64,000 nucleotides of DNA. Origin: Ilumatobacter sp. (GTDB lineage Bacteria; Actinomycetota; Acidimicrobiia; Acidimicrobiales; Ilumatobacteraceae). This document shows positions 1-8,749 of this stretch, piece after piece (position 1 is the stretch's first letter; each line of letters begins with the position of its first letter). A program made the translations under genes and the position numbers. The stretch lies in assembly GCA_018666235.1 (NCBI GenBank), contig JABJAB010000082.1, positions 23,069-87,068 on the forward strand. The letters run 5' to 3'. Under the pieces are notes generated by a model, which saw only the letters and a list, made by a program, of their open reading frames with translations, did not search any database and was not told where the DNA came from.

Positions 1-246
1 ATCTTCGATCGGGCCGTCGTAGCTGTCGGCCATGCCCAGTGCGAACGACGGCATGTTGTTCATGAAGAAGTTGGCGAAGTGCTCGGCGGCGATCACGACG
101 ATGGCGTCGGGTTTCGACGCTTCGAGGTCGACGCGCATCTGATCGAACGCGGCGTAGAAGCGATCGCGGACGTCGGGATCGGCCTGGTCGGATCGACCGG
201 TGATTCCAGGCGCGTGTGAGCACACGCCGGCAAAGACGAGGGGCAT
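1..246 (-). CDS. LigB-type (class III) extradiol ring-cleavage dioxygenase, catalytic subunit, 3' part outside window
   Basis: Partial gene: the first 82 codons are visible and the rest lies before base 1. The N-terminus begins MPLVFAGVCSHAPGI and continues with an AEHFANFF segment and MPSFALG. This matches the iron-binding N-terminal half of LigB/MhpB-type dioxygenases, where a His near residue 12 and a second His in the [N/D/E]H motif help bind Fe(II). The ATG at 246 lies one base after the stop of the LigA gene, so the two are surely co-translated. In this cluster the likely substrate is homoprotocatechuate or a related catechol, cleaved to a semialdehyde that HpaE could oxidise. Substrate is inferred from the neighbours. 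A protocatechuate or gallate dioxygenase is the alternative. Confidence 0.85.
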   Translation of the reverse strand, partial: MPLVFAGVCSHAPGITGRSDQADPDVRDRFYAAFDQMRVDLEASKPDAIVVIAAEHFANFFMNNMPSFALGMADSYDGPIED

Positions 247-247
247 G

Positions 248-604
248 TCAGTGGCTGCCTTCTGGAGTAGCAGGGGTGTGGACCGGTGCGACCACCTCGT
301 CGAGGCTCGTGGTCATCGCATAGACGCCCTCTCGGACGGGGCCGTGCTCGGCAATGCCGTCCCGCATGCGCTGGAGATAGTCCTGCCAATCGATCTGATG
401 GAACGCGGCGAAGTGCATGAGGATCTGACCGTTGACGCCGAGGTGGAACAGCTTGCCGATGTCGGGTGCCACCAGTGCCTCGGTTTCCTCATCGGTGAGG
501 TCGAACCCTGCGACTTCGGCCCGTCGGTCGGCGCTGTATCGGTCCTGCATCTCCTGGGACCGGTTGATCTCAAACAGGAACTTCTGAACCGCGTAGAGAC
601 TCAT
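248..604 (-). CDS. LigA-type small subunit of extradiol dioxygenase
   Basis: A 118-residue protein of the LigA family, the all-helical alpha subunit that caps the active site of LigB-type dioxygenases. The conserved core FHLGVNGQILMHFAAF is visible near residues 53-70, and the length is typical of a stand-alone alpha subunit. Its ATG at 604 overlaps the P450 stop in an ATGA arrangement, and its own stop is one base before the LigB start. P450, LigA and LigB are therefore one translation unit. E. coli-type HpaD enzymes lack a separate LigA chain, so a two-subunit ring-cleavage enzyme in an hpa-type cluster is unusual. The family call is firm; the substrate is not. Confidence 0.85.
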   Translation of the reverse strand: MSLYAVQKFLFEINRSQEMQDRYSADRRAEVAGFDLTDEETEALVAPDIGKLFHLGVNGQILMHFAAFHQIDWQDYLQRMRDGIAEHGPVREGVYAMTTSLDEVVAPVHTPATPEGSH

Positions 605-1914
605 GCCGGGTCACCTTCCCACTCCAAATGCAGAGCGTCAGGGCCGCGGAAGGTGATGTTCGGGAAGTAGGTGAGCTGCTGGTCTTCGACGAGACGGAGC
701 GAAGGCAGGCGCTGCGAGAGCAACTCGAGCGCGATGCGTGCTTCCATTCGTGCGAGGCCATTGCCGACGCAGAAGTGAATCCCTTTGCCGAATGAGATGT
801 GTCGGTTGGGGCGATGGCGATGGATGTCGAACGTCTCGGGGTTTTCGAACAGATCGGGTTGGTGGTTCGCCGATGCAAAGTTGAGATACAACCGTGTTCC
901 GGCGGGCAGGTCGATGCCGCCGAGCGTGGTGTCCTGTGTCGTGACCCGGCGCCATGAGATCTGGCTCGACTCGTAGCGCAGCGTCTCTTCCACGGCTGCC
1001 GCTGCGAGCGATGGATCCGCACAGAGCGCGTCCCACTGGTCGCGGCGGGGGAGCAGGCAGAGCAGGGTGTTGCAGAGCAGCGCGGTGACGGGGTCGTGAC
1101 CGGCGAACGAGAAGCCGTAGACGATTGATTCGACCTCCTGATAGCTCAGGCCGGTGCCGTTCGTCGGGTCAGGGTCGGCGTCGTGCGCGTCGAGGAGTTC
1201 GGAGGTGAAATCGTCGGTACGTTCGTCGCGTCGCTGGGCAACGAAGTCGCGGCAGTAACGCCAGTAGCTGACCATGCCCTCAGCGATCTCGACCTGCTCT
1301 TCAGCGGTCGGCATCCCCCAGGAGAACGCTCGTCGGTTTGCGCACCACGACTTGACCATCACATCGTCTTCGGGTGGGAATCCGAGGAAGCGGAACACGA
1401 TCTCAGCTGGCAGCGGGAATGCCAGGGCTTTGACAAACTCCGCTGGCGAGCCGTTGGCAACCATTTGGTCGAGCAGCACGGTGGCGCGGTCACGCATGTA
1501 TCCCTCGAGCGACTTGAGGCGACGATTCGAGAAGCCCTGCCGCGTGTACACCCGTATCCGGCCGTGATCAGGTTCGGGCTTGTTCGACATCACGGCAACC
1601 GGATTGAAGTCAGGAGTCGCCAGCACCGCGGCAGCTTCGTCGGCCAAGGGGTAGATCGGGTCCTGGACGTTGGTGGACGCGTAGACATCGGGGTTCATGA
1701 ACACCTCGTCGATGTCTTCCATGCGCGTCACGACGACGTGGCCGAGGTCGGGGGCGTAGAACACGGGGTGCTCGTCGCGCAGCGCATTGGCGATGGGGTA
1801 CGGGTCGACGAGGTAGTCATCGTCGAGGGGTGACCAGTTCGCGTGCATCGGGCAACCGGGCGGCGGAGTCGCCAGGGTGTCGGGGGCCTCGTGGTAACTG
1901 CTGTGTTCGCTCAT
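601..1914 (-). CDS. cytochrome P450
   Basis: A 437-residue soluble bacterial P450. Visible motifs are the ExxR pair E310/R313 (EETLRYES) and the haem-thiolate loop FGKGIHFCVG with Cys382. In the I-helix the motif reads AGHDPVT (271-277): the acid D274 is present, but the usual oxygen-activating Thr at 275 is Pro. The gene overlaps ligA by four bases and so belongs to the aromatic cluster. A role in hydroxylating or O-demethylating the aromatic substrate before ring cleavage is inferred, since no HpaBC hydroxylase is in the window. No ferredoxin or ferredoxin reductase gene lies nearby, so electrons must come from elsewhere. The start at 1914 gives MSEHSSYHEA and a normal length. Confidence 0.9.
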   Translation of the reverse strand: MSEHSSYHEAPDTLATPPPGCPMHANWSPLDDDYLVDPYPIANALRDEHPVFYAPDLGHVVVTRMEDIDEVFMNPDVYASTNVQDPIYPLADEAAAVLATPDFNPVAVMSNKPEPDHGRIRVYTRQGFSNRRLKSLEGYMRDRATVLLDQMVANGSPAEFVKALAFPLPAEIVFRFLGFPPEDDVMVKSWCANRRAFSWGMPTAEEQVEIAEGMVSYWRYCRDFVAQRRDERTDDFTSELLDAHDADPDPTNGTGLSYQEVESIVYGFSFAGHDPVTALLCNTLLCLLPRRDQWDALCADPSLAAAAVEETLRYESSQISWRRVTTQDTTLGGIDLPAGTRLYLNFASANHQPDLFENPETFDIHRHRPNRHISFGKGIHFCVGNGLARMEARIALELLSQRLPSLRLVEDQQLTYFPNITFRGPDALHLEWEGDPA

Positions 1915-1941
1915 CTCGTGGCGCTTTCAATCAGTGGTGCA

Positions 1942-1980
1942 GGAAAGGGATGTCGGAAAGGGATGTCGGAAAGGGATGTC
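1942..1980. repeat. three tandem copies of a 13-bp unit
   Basis: The unit GGAAAGGGATGTC occurs three times in a row without a mismatch, between the regulator stop and the P450 start on the minus strand. It lies 28-66 bases upstream of the P450 start codon. It could be a slippage product or a repeated protein-binding site in the leader between hpaR and the P450. Confidence 0.9.
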
Positions 1981-1999
1981 GGTGTGGGTTGGTGCCGCG

Positions 2000-2473
2000 T
2001 TAGGGCGTGGTTGGGGTGGAGAGTCGAGCGAGTAAGTCGGCCAGCTGATCGACTTCACCCGGTTTGAGCTGGTGTTCGATTTGCTCGTACGCCGCCTCGC
2101 TCAAGGGAGCGATCCGGGCAACGAGCGCCAACCCGTCGGTGCTGATGCTGATCTCAGCGCGTCGGGCATCGTTTCCCGCTGCGCGTTCGATGAGTCCTCG
2201 CTCGTCGAGTGAGGCGAGCATGCGCGACAGGCTGGGGCCGAGGAGAAAGGTGCGTTCGGCCAGCTCACCCACCGAGATGGGCTCGGTCGCGTCGTTCAGG
2301 GCACGCAGCACTCGCCACTGCTGTTCGGTGACGTCGTGGTCGGCGAGGATCGGGCGGAAATGGCGCATCACTGCTTCGCGGGCGCGCATCAGGGCCATCG
2401 GCAATGACTGCTCGAATTCACGGATCGGCGCAGCGCCGTGTGCCCGGCGGGCAGTGGCGGTGCCGGTGCTCAC
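2000..2473 (-). CDS. hpaR: MarR-family regulator, HpaR-like
   Basis: A 157-residue winged-helix MarR protein. The segment VTEQQWRVLRAL, the recognition region ISVGELAERTFLLGPSLSRM and the wing around DARRAEI resemble HpaR, the repressor of homoprotocatechuate operons. Known HpaR proteins bind a palindrome and release it when pathway aromatics are present. The start is GTG at 2473, and the GTGA overlap with the stop of the upstream FAH gene shows co-translation. The probable operator is the palindrome at 3380-3403 in the divergent promoter, so it would control both arms and itself. The MarR call is very secure; the HpaR subfamily rests on both sequence and context. Confidence 0.85.
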   Translation of the reverse strand: MSTGTATARRAHGAAPIREFEQSLPMALMRAREAVMRHFRPILADHDVTEQQWRVLRALNDATEPISVGELAERTFLLGPSLSRMLASLDERGLIERAAGNDARRAEISISTDGLALVARIAPLSEAAYEQIEHQLKPGEVDQLADLLARLSTPTTP

Positions 2474-3372
2474 GAGATCACCTCGTCAGCAATGCCGTTG
2501 CGCAGGGTGCCGAGTTCTGGCACGGAGACTTCGACCACATCGCCTGGTTCGAGAAAGCGGGGCGGATCAAATCGGGCACCCGCGCCGGTCGGGGTGCCGG
2601 TGAAGATGATGTCGCCGGGCTCGAGCGTGCAAAAGGTAGACAGATACTCGATCTGGAACTCGATCGGATACGCCATCGTCGCCGGCGTGTCGTCTTGGCG
2701 GAGTTCGCCGTTCACGTGCGTGGTCAGGTGCAGGTTCTCGAACTCGCCGATCTCGTCGAGCGTCGTCATCCACGGACCGATCGAGCCAGACGAGTCCCAG
2801 TTCTTGCCCTGGGTGACGTTGAACTTGGCGTGGCGGACCCAGTCACGAATCGTGCCTTCGTTGCCGAGGGTGAGCCCAGCGATGTGGTGGCGGGCATCTG
2901 CACGCGCGATGCGGCGGCCGCCGGTGCCGATGACGGCGACGATTTCACCCTCGTAGTCGAGCTGCGGGCTTTCGGGCGGGCGGATGAGCGACTGCTCGTG
3001 ACCGGTGAATGAACTGGGAAACCGGACGAACACGCTCGGCTTGGTCGGTGCGTCCTGGCCGTCCTTGTATTCGGCGTTGCGTCCGCCGTAGTTGACGCCG
3101 ATGCAGAAGATCTTGCCAGGGGACGGAAGCGTGCGCTCGTACGTGACAGCGGAGAGTGCGACGTCGACCGTCGGGTCGGGGCTGGCGGTCTCGACGATCG
3201 AGCGTGCTTCGCCGATCCGTTGCTGTGCGATCAAGTCCGACAGATTGCGCACGCCGGGCATACGCGTCGACAGATCAACGATCGACGCGGTCGGCGAAGC
3301 GGTGTCATTGACGGCTCCGAAGCTCGGGCTTCCGTTGCGCATCGATGGGTGGGAGTAGCTCAGCAACTTCAT
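2470..3372 (-). CDS. fumarylacetoacetate hydrolase (FAH) family enzyme, HpaG-like
   Basis: A 300-residue single-domain FAH protein. The metal site DYEGE (E141, E143), a downstream Asp near 177 and the substrate-loop sequence FTGTPTGAG are present. In hpa pathways HpaG decarboxylates 5-oxopent-3-ene-1,2,5-tricarboxylate and isomerises the product. E. coli HpaG is a two-domain fusion, whereas this protein has one FAH domain plus an N-terminal extension. It is the first gene of the minus-strand operon (FAH, hpaR, P450, ligA, ligB) and starts only 38 bp from the divergent hpaF. The family is certain. The decarboxylase/isomerase role is inferred from neighbours; an acylpyruvase is possible. Confidence 0.85.
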   Translation of the reverse strand: MKLLSYSHPSMRNGSPSFGAVNDTASPTASIVDLSTRMPGVRNLSDLIAQQRIGEARSIVETASPDPTVDVALSAVTYERTLPSPGKIFCIGVNYGGRNAEYKDGQDAPTKPSVFVRFPSSFTGHEQSLIRPPESPQLDYEGEIVAVIGTGGRRIARADARHHIAGLTLGNEGTIRDWVRHAKFNVTQGKNWDSSGSIGPWMTTLDEIGEFENLHLTTHVNGELRQDDTPATMAYPIEFQIEYLSTFCTLEPGDIIFTGTPTGAGARFDPPRFLEPGDVVEVSVPELGTLRNGIADEVIS

Positions 3373-3410
3373 GTTGCATTAATACTTAACATGTTACATA
3401 ATACTTTGCA
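3373..3410. promoter_or_regulatory. divergent hpa promoter/operator
   Basis: The 38-bp gap between the divergent FAH and hpaF starts is strikingly AT-rich compared with its surroundings. It centres on the perfect palindrome TAACATGTTA (3387-3396), extended by an imperfect match to 3380-3403. TAATACTT also occurs twice as a direct repeat (3380-3387 and 3399-3406), 19 bp apart. MarR proteins bind such palindromes. The gap is so short that the two promoters must overlap each other and the operator, and at least one transcript probably has almost no leader. Confidence 0.75.
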
Positions 3411-3813
3411 ATGCCTCATTTAATTCTTGAGCACTCGGCCAACGTCAGCGACGTGGCTGACATCGCCGGATTGGTCGCAGTGCTGCACCAGGCGGCGCTG
3501 GCCACCGGTATTGCCCCCCTCGATGCGCTGCGCACTCGAGCCGCCCAGCGCGACATCTATGCGGTCGGCGATCAGCACCCGAAGAACGGGTTCATCGCCG
3601 TGACGGCGCGGCTGGGCGCCGGCCGCGTCGAAGCCGACAAGCAGCGCCTCATCGCAGCACTGATGGCGGCACTGAGCGACGCGCTCGGCGAGGCACAAGA
3701 CACGTTGATGCTCAGCGTCGAATACCAGGAGATCGACCCGACCTTCCGGATCAACAAGAACAATCTGCGCTCGGTCATCGCCGAGCGCAACACCGGACAC
3801 GAAGGAGAAGAAC

Positions 3814-3824
<11 letters not shown>
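3411..3824 (+). CDS. hpaF: 5-carboxymethyl-2-hydroxymuconate delta-isomerase
   Basis: A 137-residue member of the CHMI branch of the tautomerase superfamily. It begins MPHLILEHSAN, so the catalytic N-terminal proline is exposed once Met is removed, as in E. coli HpcD. The family's internal pattern, ending in the EIDPTFRINKNN stretch near residues 104-115, is present. It isomerises 5-carboxymethyl-2-hydroxymuconate to 5-oxopent-3-ene-1,2,5-tricarboxylate, the substrate of HpaG. It is the first gene of the plus arm and overlaps hpaE by 11 bases. The start sits directly at the end of the operator region, with no room for a normal ribosome binding site, which suggests leaderless initiation. Confidence 0.9.
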
Positions 3825-5342
<1,518 letters not shown>

Positions 5343-5346
<4 letters not shown>

Positions 5347-6176
5347 GCCTGACCCTCTCGGTGGAACACATCGCCCTGCTCGCCGCTGAGCACGAGCAGG
5401 CGCGGATCAGTGCGGTGGCGTGCGACCCGGTGACGCGTCGCTTCCCAGACATCACGTTGGAGGACGCCTATGCGATCCAAGCAGCCTGGATCGACTTGCA
5501 GGTTGCCAACGGGGCAACGATCAAAGGGCACAAGATCGGCCTCACGAGCCGCGCGATGCAGATGGCCATGAAGATCGACGAGCCCGACTTCGGTGCGTTG
5601 CTCGACGACATGTTCATTCCGAGTGGCGGCTCGATCGCCGCTGCCGATCACCTCGACCCCAAGATTGAAGTCGAGTTTGCCTTCGTCCTCGCTCGCGACC
5701 TCGTACCGCACGAGTTCGGTCGCGAGCTCACCGTCGACGACGTCTACGCGGCAACCAGTCATGTCGTACCGGCGCTCGAGTTGATCGATGCGCGGTCGCA
5801 CCGGGTGCACCCTGACGACGGCCGCACTCGGACCGTTCTCGACACGATCTCCGACAACGCGGCGAACTCAGGCATCGTCGTCGGCGACGAGCATGTGTCG
5901 GTGGACGAAGCGCGCAATGGCGACTTGCGATGGGCTGGCGCAATTGCCTACCGCAATGGTGCGGTGGAGGAAACGGGCCTCGGCGCAGGTGTGCTCGATG
6001 ACCCGGCAATGGGCATCGTGTGGCTGGCCAATCGCCTCCAGCACATCGGTATTCCACTGGTCGCGGGCGAGACGATTCTGGCGGGGTCCTTCACCCGGCC
6101 GATCGATTGCCGATCTGGTGACGAATTCCGGGTGGATTTTGGCTACCTGGGAACACTGGAACTGAACGTCACGTAA
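5343..6176 (+). CDS. hpaH: 2-oxo-hept-4-ene-1,7-dioate hydratase
   Basis: A 277-residue hydratase of the MhpD/HpaH family (FAH-like fold). The segments KGHKIGLTSRAMQ, DPKIEVEFAFVL (metal-binding acids) and the C-terminal LVAGETILAGSFTRP are typical of HpaH/HpcG. It adds water to 2-oxohept-4-ene-1,7-dioate to give the 4-hydroxy-2-oxo acid that an HpaI aldolase would split to pyruvate and succinate semialdehyde. It overlaps hpaE by four bases. No aldolase gene follows, so HpaI must be encoded beyond the window edge or elsewhere. Confidence 0.9.
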
Positions 6177-6219
6177 GTCAATACAGCGCGACCCCATGCC
6201 GTCGAGTGAGAATGGCGCG

Positions 6220-7593
6220 ATGAACGACATCGAGTTGCTGCACGAGGCCGCCCGTCTGGCGGTTGAGTACGTGGCGGGTACAGACGGTCGGCCGGCGACG
6301 CCCGACGCTGCAGCGCTGGCCGGACTCGATGCGTTCGACGAGCCGCTCCCCGACGGGCCGACGGATCCATCCGACGCACTTCGACTGCTGAGCGAAGTGG
6401 CCGACCCAGCGACGATGGTGTCGACCGGACCGAACTACTACGGCTTTGTCAACGGCGCCACGTTCCCCGTCGCTCTGGGCGCCGCATTCCTGGTCAATGC
6501 ATGGGATCAGAACGCCGCGCTGCCCGTGATGTCCCCGGCAGCGGCGAAGCTGTACGACGTCGCTCGAGGCTGGTTGCTCGATGTCCTCCGGTTGCCTGGC
6601 CACGCAGACGTCGGATTCGTCACCGGCGCCACGGTTGCCAACGCGTCGTGCATGGCGGCAGCACGCGACGAACTGCTCGAACGGGCAGGGTGGGACGCGA
6701 AGAGCGATGGTCTGTTTGGTGCTCCACCAATCACCGTGGTGGTCGGAGAGAACACTCACAGCACGGTGCGCAAGTCGCTCGGTCTCATCGGTCTCGGAAG
6801 CGATCGAGTGGTGAAGGTGCTCACCGACGACCAGGGTCGGATCGACCACACCGAGTTGCCGACGCATCTGTCTGGGCCGGTTCTCGTCTGCGCCCAAGCA
6901 GGAGAGGTCAACACCGGGGCCTTCGATCCGTTTGACGAGATCGCCGACTGGCTCGCGGCGACCACCGACAATGGCTGGCTCCACGTCGACGGCGCGTTCG
7001 GTCTGTGGGCACTCGCCGATCCGAGTCGAACACATCTGGTGGCCGGTCTCCATCGCGCCGATTCATGGGCGACAGACGGACACAAATGGCTCAACGTCAC
7101 GTACGACTGTGGCATCGCGATCGTCGCCCGCGAAGGTGCGCTCAGGCGGACGTTCTCGTCCGTTGCCGGCTATCTGCCGCCCGAGCGTGGATTCGAGGCG
7201 ATGCACCACACGCCGCAGTCGTCGCAGCGGGCGCGTCAAGTCGAGGTGTGGGCGGTGCTGCGCACCCTGGGCCGCAGCGGCGTCGCTGAACTGGTCCAGC
7301 GCGCGTCCGACGGGGCGCAGCTGATCGCCGAACAGCTGAGGGGCGCCGACTTTGACGTACTCAACGACGTGGTGATCAACCAGGTGCTGTTGCGGTATGG
7401 CTCGGCAGCGACCACCGAAGCGCTGATTGCTGAGATTCAACGCGACGGTCGCATTTGGTGTGGGGCGACTCAGTGGCGTGGCGAGACAGCAATGCGAGTG
7501 AGCGTCTCGTCATGGAAGACCACCCTCGATGATGCCGCGCGGGCGGCGGACGTCATTGTCGAATGCGCTCGCCGACTCACGCCACACGAGTGA
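6220..7593 (+). CDS. PLP-dependent group II (aromatic/glutamate-type) amino acid decarboxylase
   Basis: A 457-residue protein of the pyridoxal-dependent decarboxylase group II family. The PLP lysine lies in ATDGHKWLN (K289 from this start), and the preceding HVDGAFG supplies the cofactor Asp. GATVANASCMAAAR forms part of the phosphate site. Family members decarboxylate aromatic amino acids, glutamate or cysteate, and some are aldehyde synthases. It follows hpaH by 43 bp on the same strand. An aromatic amine formed here could enter the arylacetate route after oxidation, but that is inference. Two in-frame ATGs exist (6196 and 6220); 6220 is preferred because the first has no ribosome binding site. 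Confidence 0.82.
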   Translation: MNDIELLHEAARLAVEYVAGTDGRPATPDAAALAGLDAFDEPLPDGPTDPSDALRLLSEVADPATMVSTGPNYYGFVNGATFPVALGAAFLVNAWDQNAALPVMSPAAAKLYDVARGWLLDVLRLPGHADVGFVTGATVANASCMAAARDELLERAGWDAKSDGLFGAPPITVVVGENTHSTVRKSLGLIGLGSDRVVKVLTDDQGRIDHTELPTHLSGPVLVCAQAGEVNTGAFDPFDEIADWLAATTDNGWLHVDGAFGLWALADPSRTHLVAGLHRADSWATDGHKWLNVTYDCGIAIVAREGALRRTFSSVAGYLPPERGFEAMHHTPQSSQRARQVEVWAVLRTLGRSGVAELVQRASDGAQLIAEQLRGADFDVLNDVVINQVLLRYGSAATTEALIAEIQRDGRIWCGATQWRGETAMRVSVSSWKTTLDDAARAADVIVECARRLTPHE

Positions 7594-7673
7594 CGGACTC
7601 CGGCGGCGCTGCATGCGCTGGTTCGCTCTCGGGCGATGCACAGTTGGCCGGGGTCAGGGTGAGGCGCGGTGTG

Positions 7674-8597
7674 TCAGGTCGATGGCGCGGTCACATCGTC
7701 CATCGGCAGCGTGGCCAGGAGCGCGGACGCGAGGCGTGACAGTTCGGTCCGTCGGGGCCAGACAGCGCGGAGCGTGCGCTCGATGCTGAAGCCGGGCACG
7801 TTGAGTTCAGCCAGCCGTCCGTTGGTGAGGTCATCGGCGACGGCGAGGCGACTGATCACCGTTGGCGACGAACCGTTGACGACCGCAATACGGACCGCCG
7901 AGATCGAGCCGAGATCGAGTGCCGACGGAGGCGGGTCATGGCCGTGCGCGGCAAGCAGTGCTTCGAGTGCCGCTCGGGTACCTGAACCGCGTTCGCGCAG
8001 AACCAGCGGAGTCGTAGCGAGTTCGGCCAAGTCGACCGATGCGCGGGTGGCCCACGGATGGCGGGCTGACACGACCGGGACCAACTCGTCGTGCGCAACG
8101 GCTTGCTGATCGAGGGTTGCTGGCACGTTCTGCGACTCGACGAACCCGAGGTCGACGGCACCCGACGCGAGTCGGTCCAGCACGGCTCGGCTGTTGGTCA
8201 CCTCGAGCGTCACGGAGTCGGTCGGGCGGTCAGCGAGAAACGTTTCGAGCCATGGCGGAAGGAGGTACTCGGCGATCGTGTAGCTCGCTGCAATGCGCAG
8301 GAGGCCGCTCTGCTCGGCTTTCAACGAAGCGACGCTCGCCGCGAGATCGTCGGCCCGGCGCAGGAGGTCGACAGTCCAGTCCGCGACGAGTTGTCCGTCG
8401 GGCGTGGGACGCGAGCCGGTCGGCGACCGTTCGAGTAGACGCAACCCGAGCTGGCGTTCGAGCGTGCGGATCCGGCTCGACGCGGACGGTTGTGCCACCC
8501 CGTGCGCCTCGGCCGCCCTGGAGACGCTCCCCAGGTCGACCACGGAACGAAACAGGTCAAGCGCGGCAAGGTCCGGAAAATCAAGTGGCAATGGCAC
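7674..8597 (-). CDS. LysR-family transcriptional regulator
   Basis: A 307-residue LysR protein. The N-terminal helix-turn-helix covers about residues 12-70 (FRSVVDLGSVSRAAEAHGVAQPSASSRI in pieces), and a periplasmic-binding-like effector domain follows. The start is GTG at 8597. It is divergent from the iron-sulfur/molybdoenzyme operon that starts at 8750, and a perfect inverted repeat lies nine bases upstream of its start codon. It most likely controls that operon and itself. It is convergent with the decarboxylase gene, and the 80 bp between them show no obvious terminator. The effector is unknown. Confidence 0.9.
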   Translation of the reverse strand: MPLPLDFPDLAALDLFRSVVDLGSVSRAAEAHGVAQPSASSRIRTLERQLGLRLLERSPTGSRPTPDGQLVADWTVDLLRRADDLAASVASLKAEQSGLLRIAASYTIAEYLLPPWLETFLADRPTDSVTLEVTNSRAVLDRLASGAVDLGFVESQNVPATLDQQAVAHDELVPVVSARHPWATRASVDLAELATTPLVLRERGSGTRAALEALLAAHGHDPPPSALDLGSISAVRIAVVNGSSPTVISRLAVADDLTNGRLAELNVPGFSIERTLRAVWPRRTELSRLASALLATLPMDDVTAPST

Positions 8598-8605
8598 ATG
8601 TTCAG

Positions 8606-8623
8606 TCTATGAGCAGTCATAGA
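8606..8623. promoter_or_regulatory. candidate LysR operator
   Basis: Perfect inverted repeat TCTATGA - GCAG - TCATAGA in the divergent region between the LysR gene (8597) and the molybdoenzyme operon (8750). Its length and T-N11-A-like symmetry fit the LysR binding-site consensus, and its position next to the regulator start fits autoregulation. Confidence 0.6.
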
Positions 8624-8749
8624 TCAGACCTTTGACCCCACAGGCTGAGTCGGTCTATCGGCGGTTGGTGCTGACGCGGCACAATGGAGTGAGGCCGTCG
8701 CTTGACGGCACAACTCGATGATCAACTCACCACAACGAATGGGGGAGCG

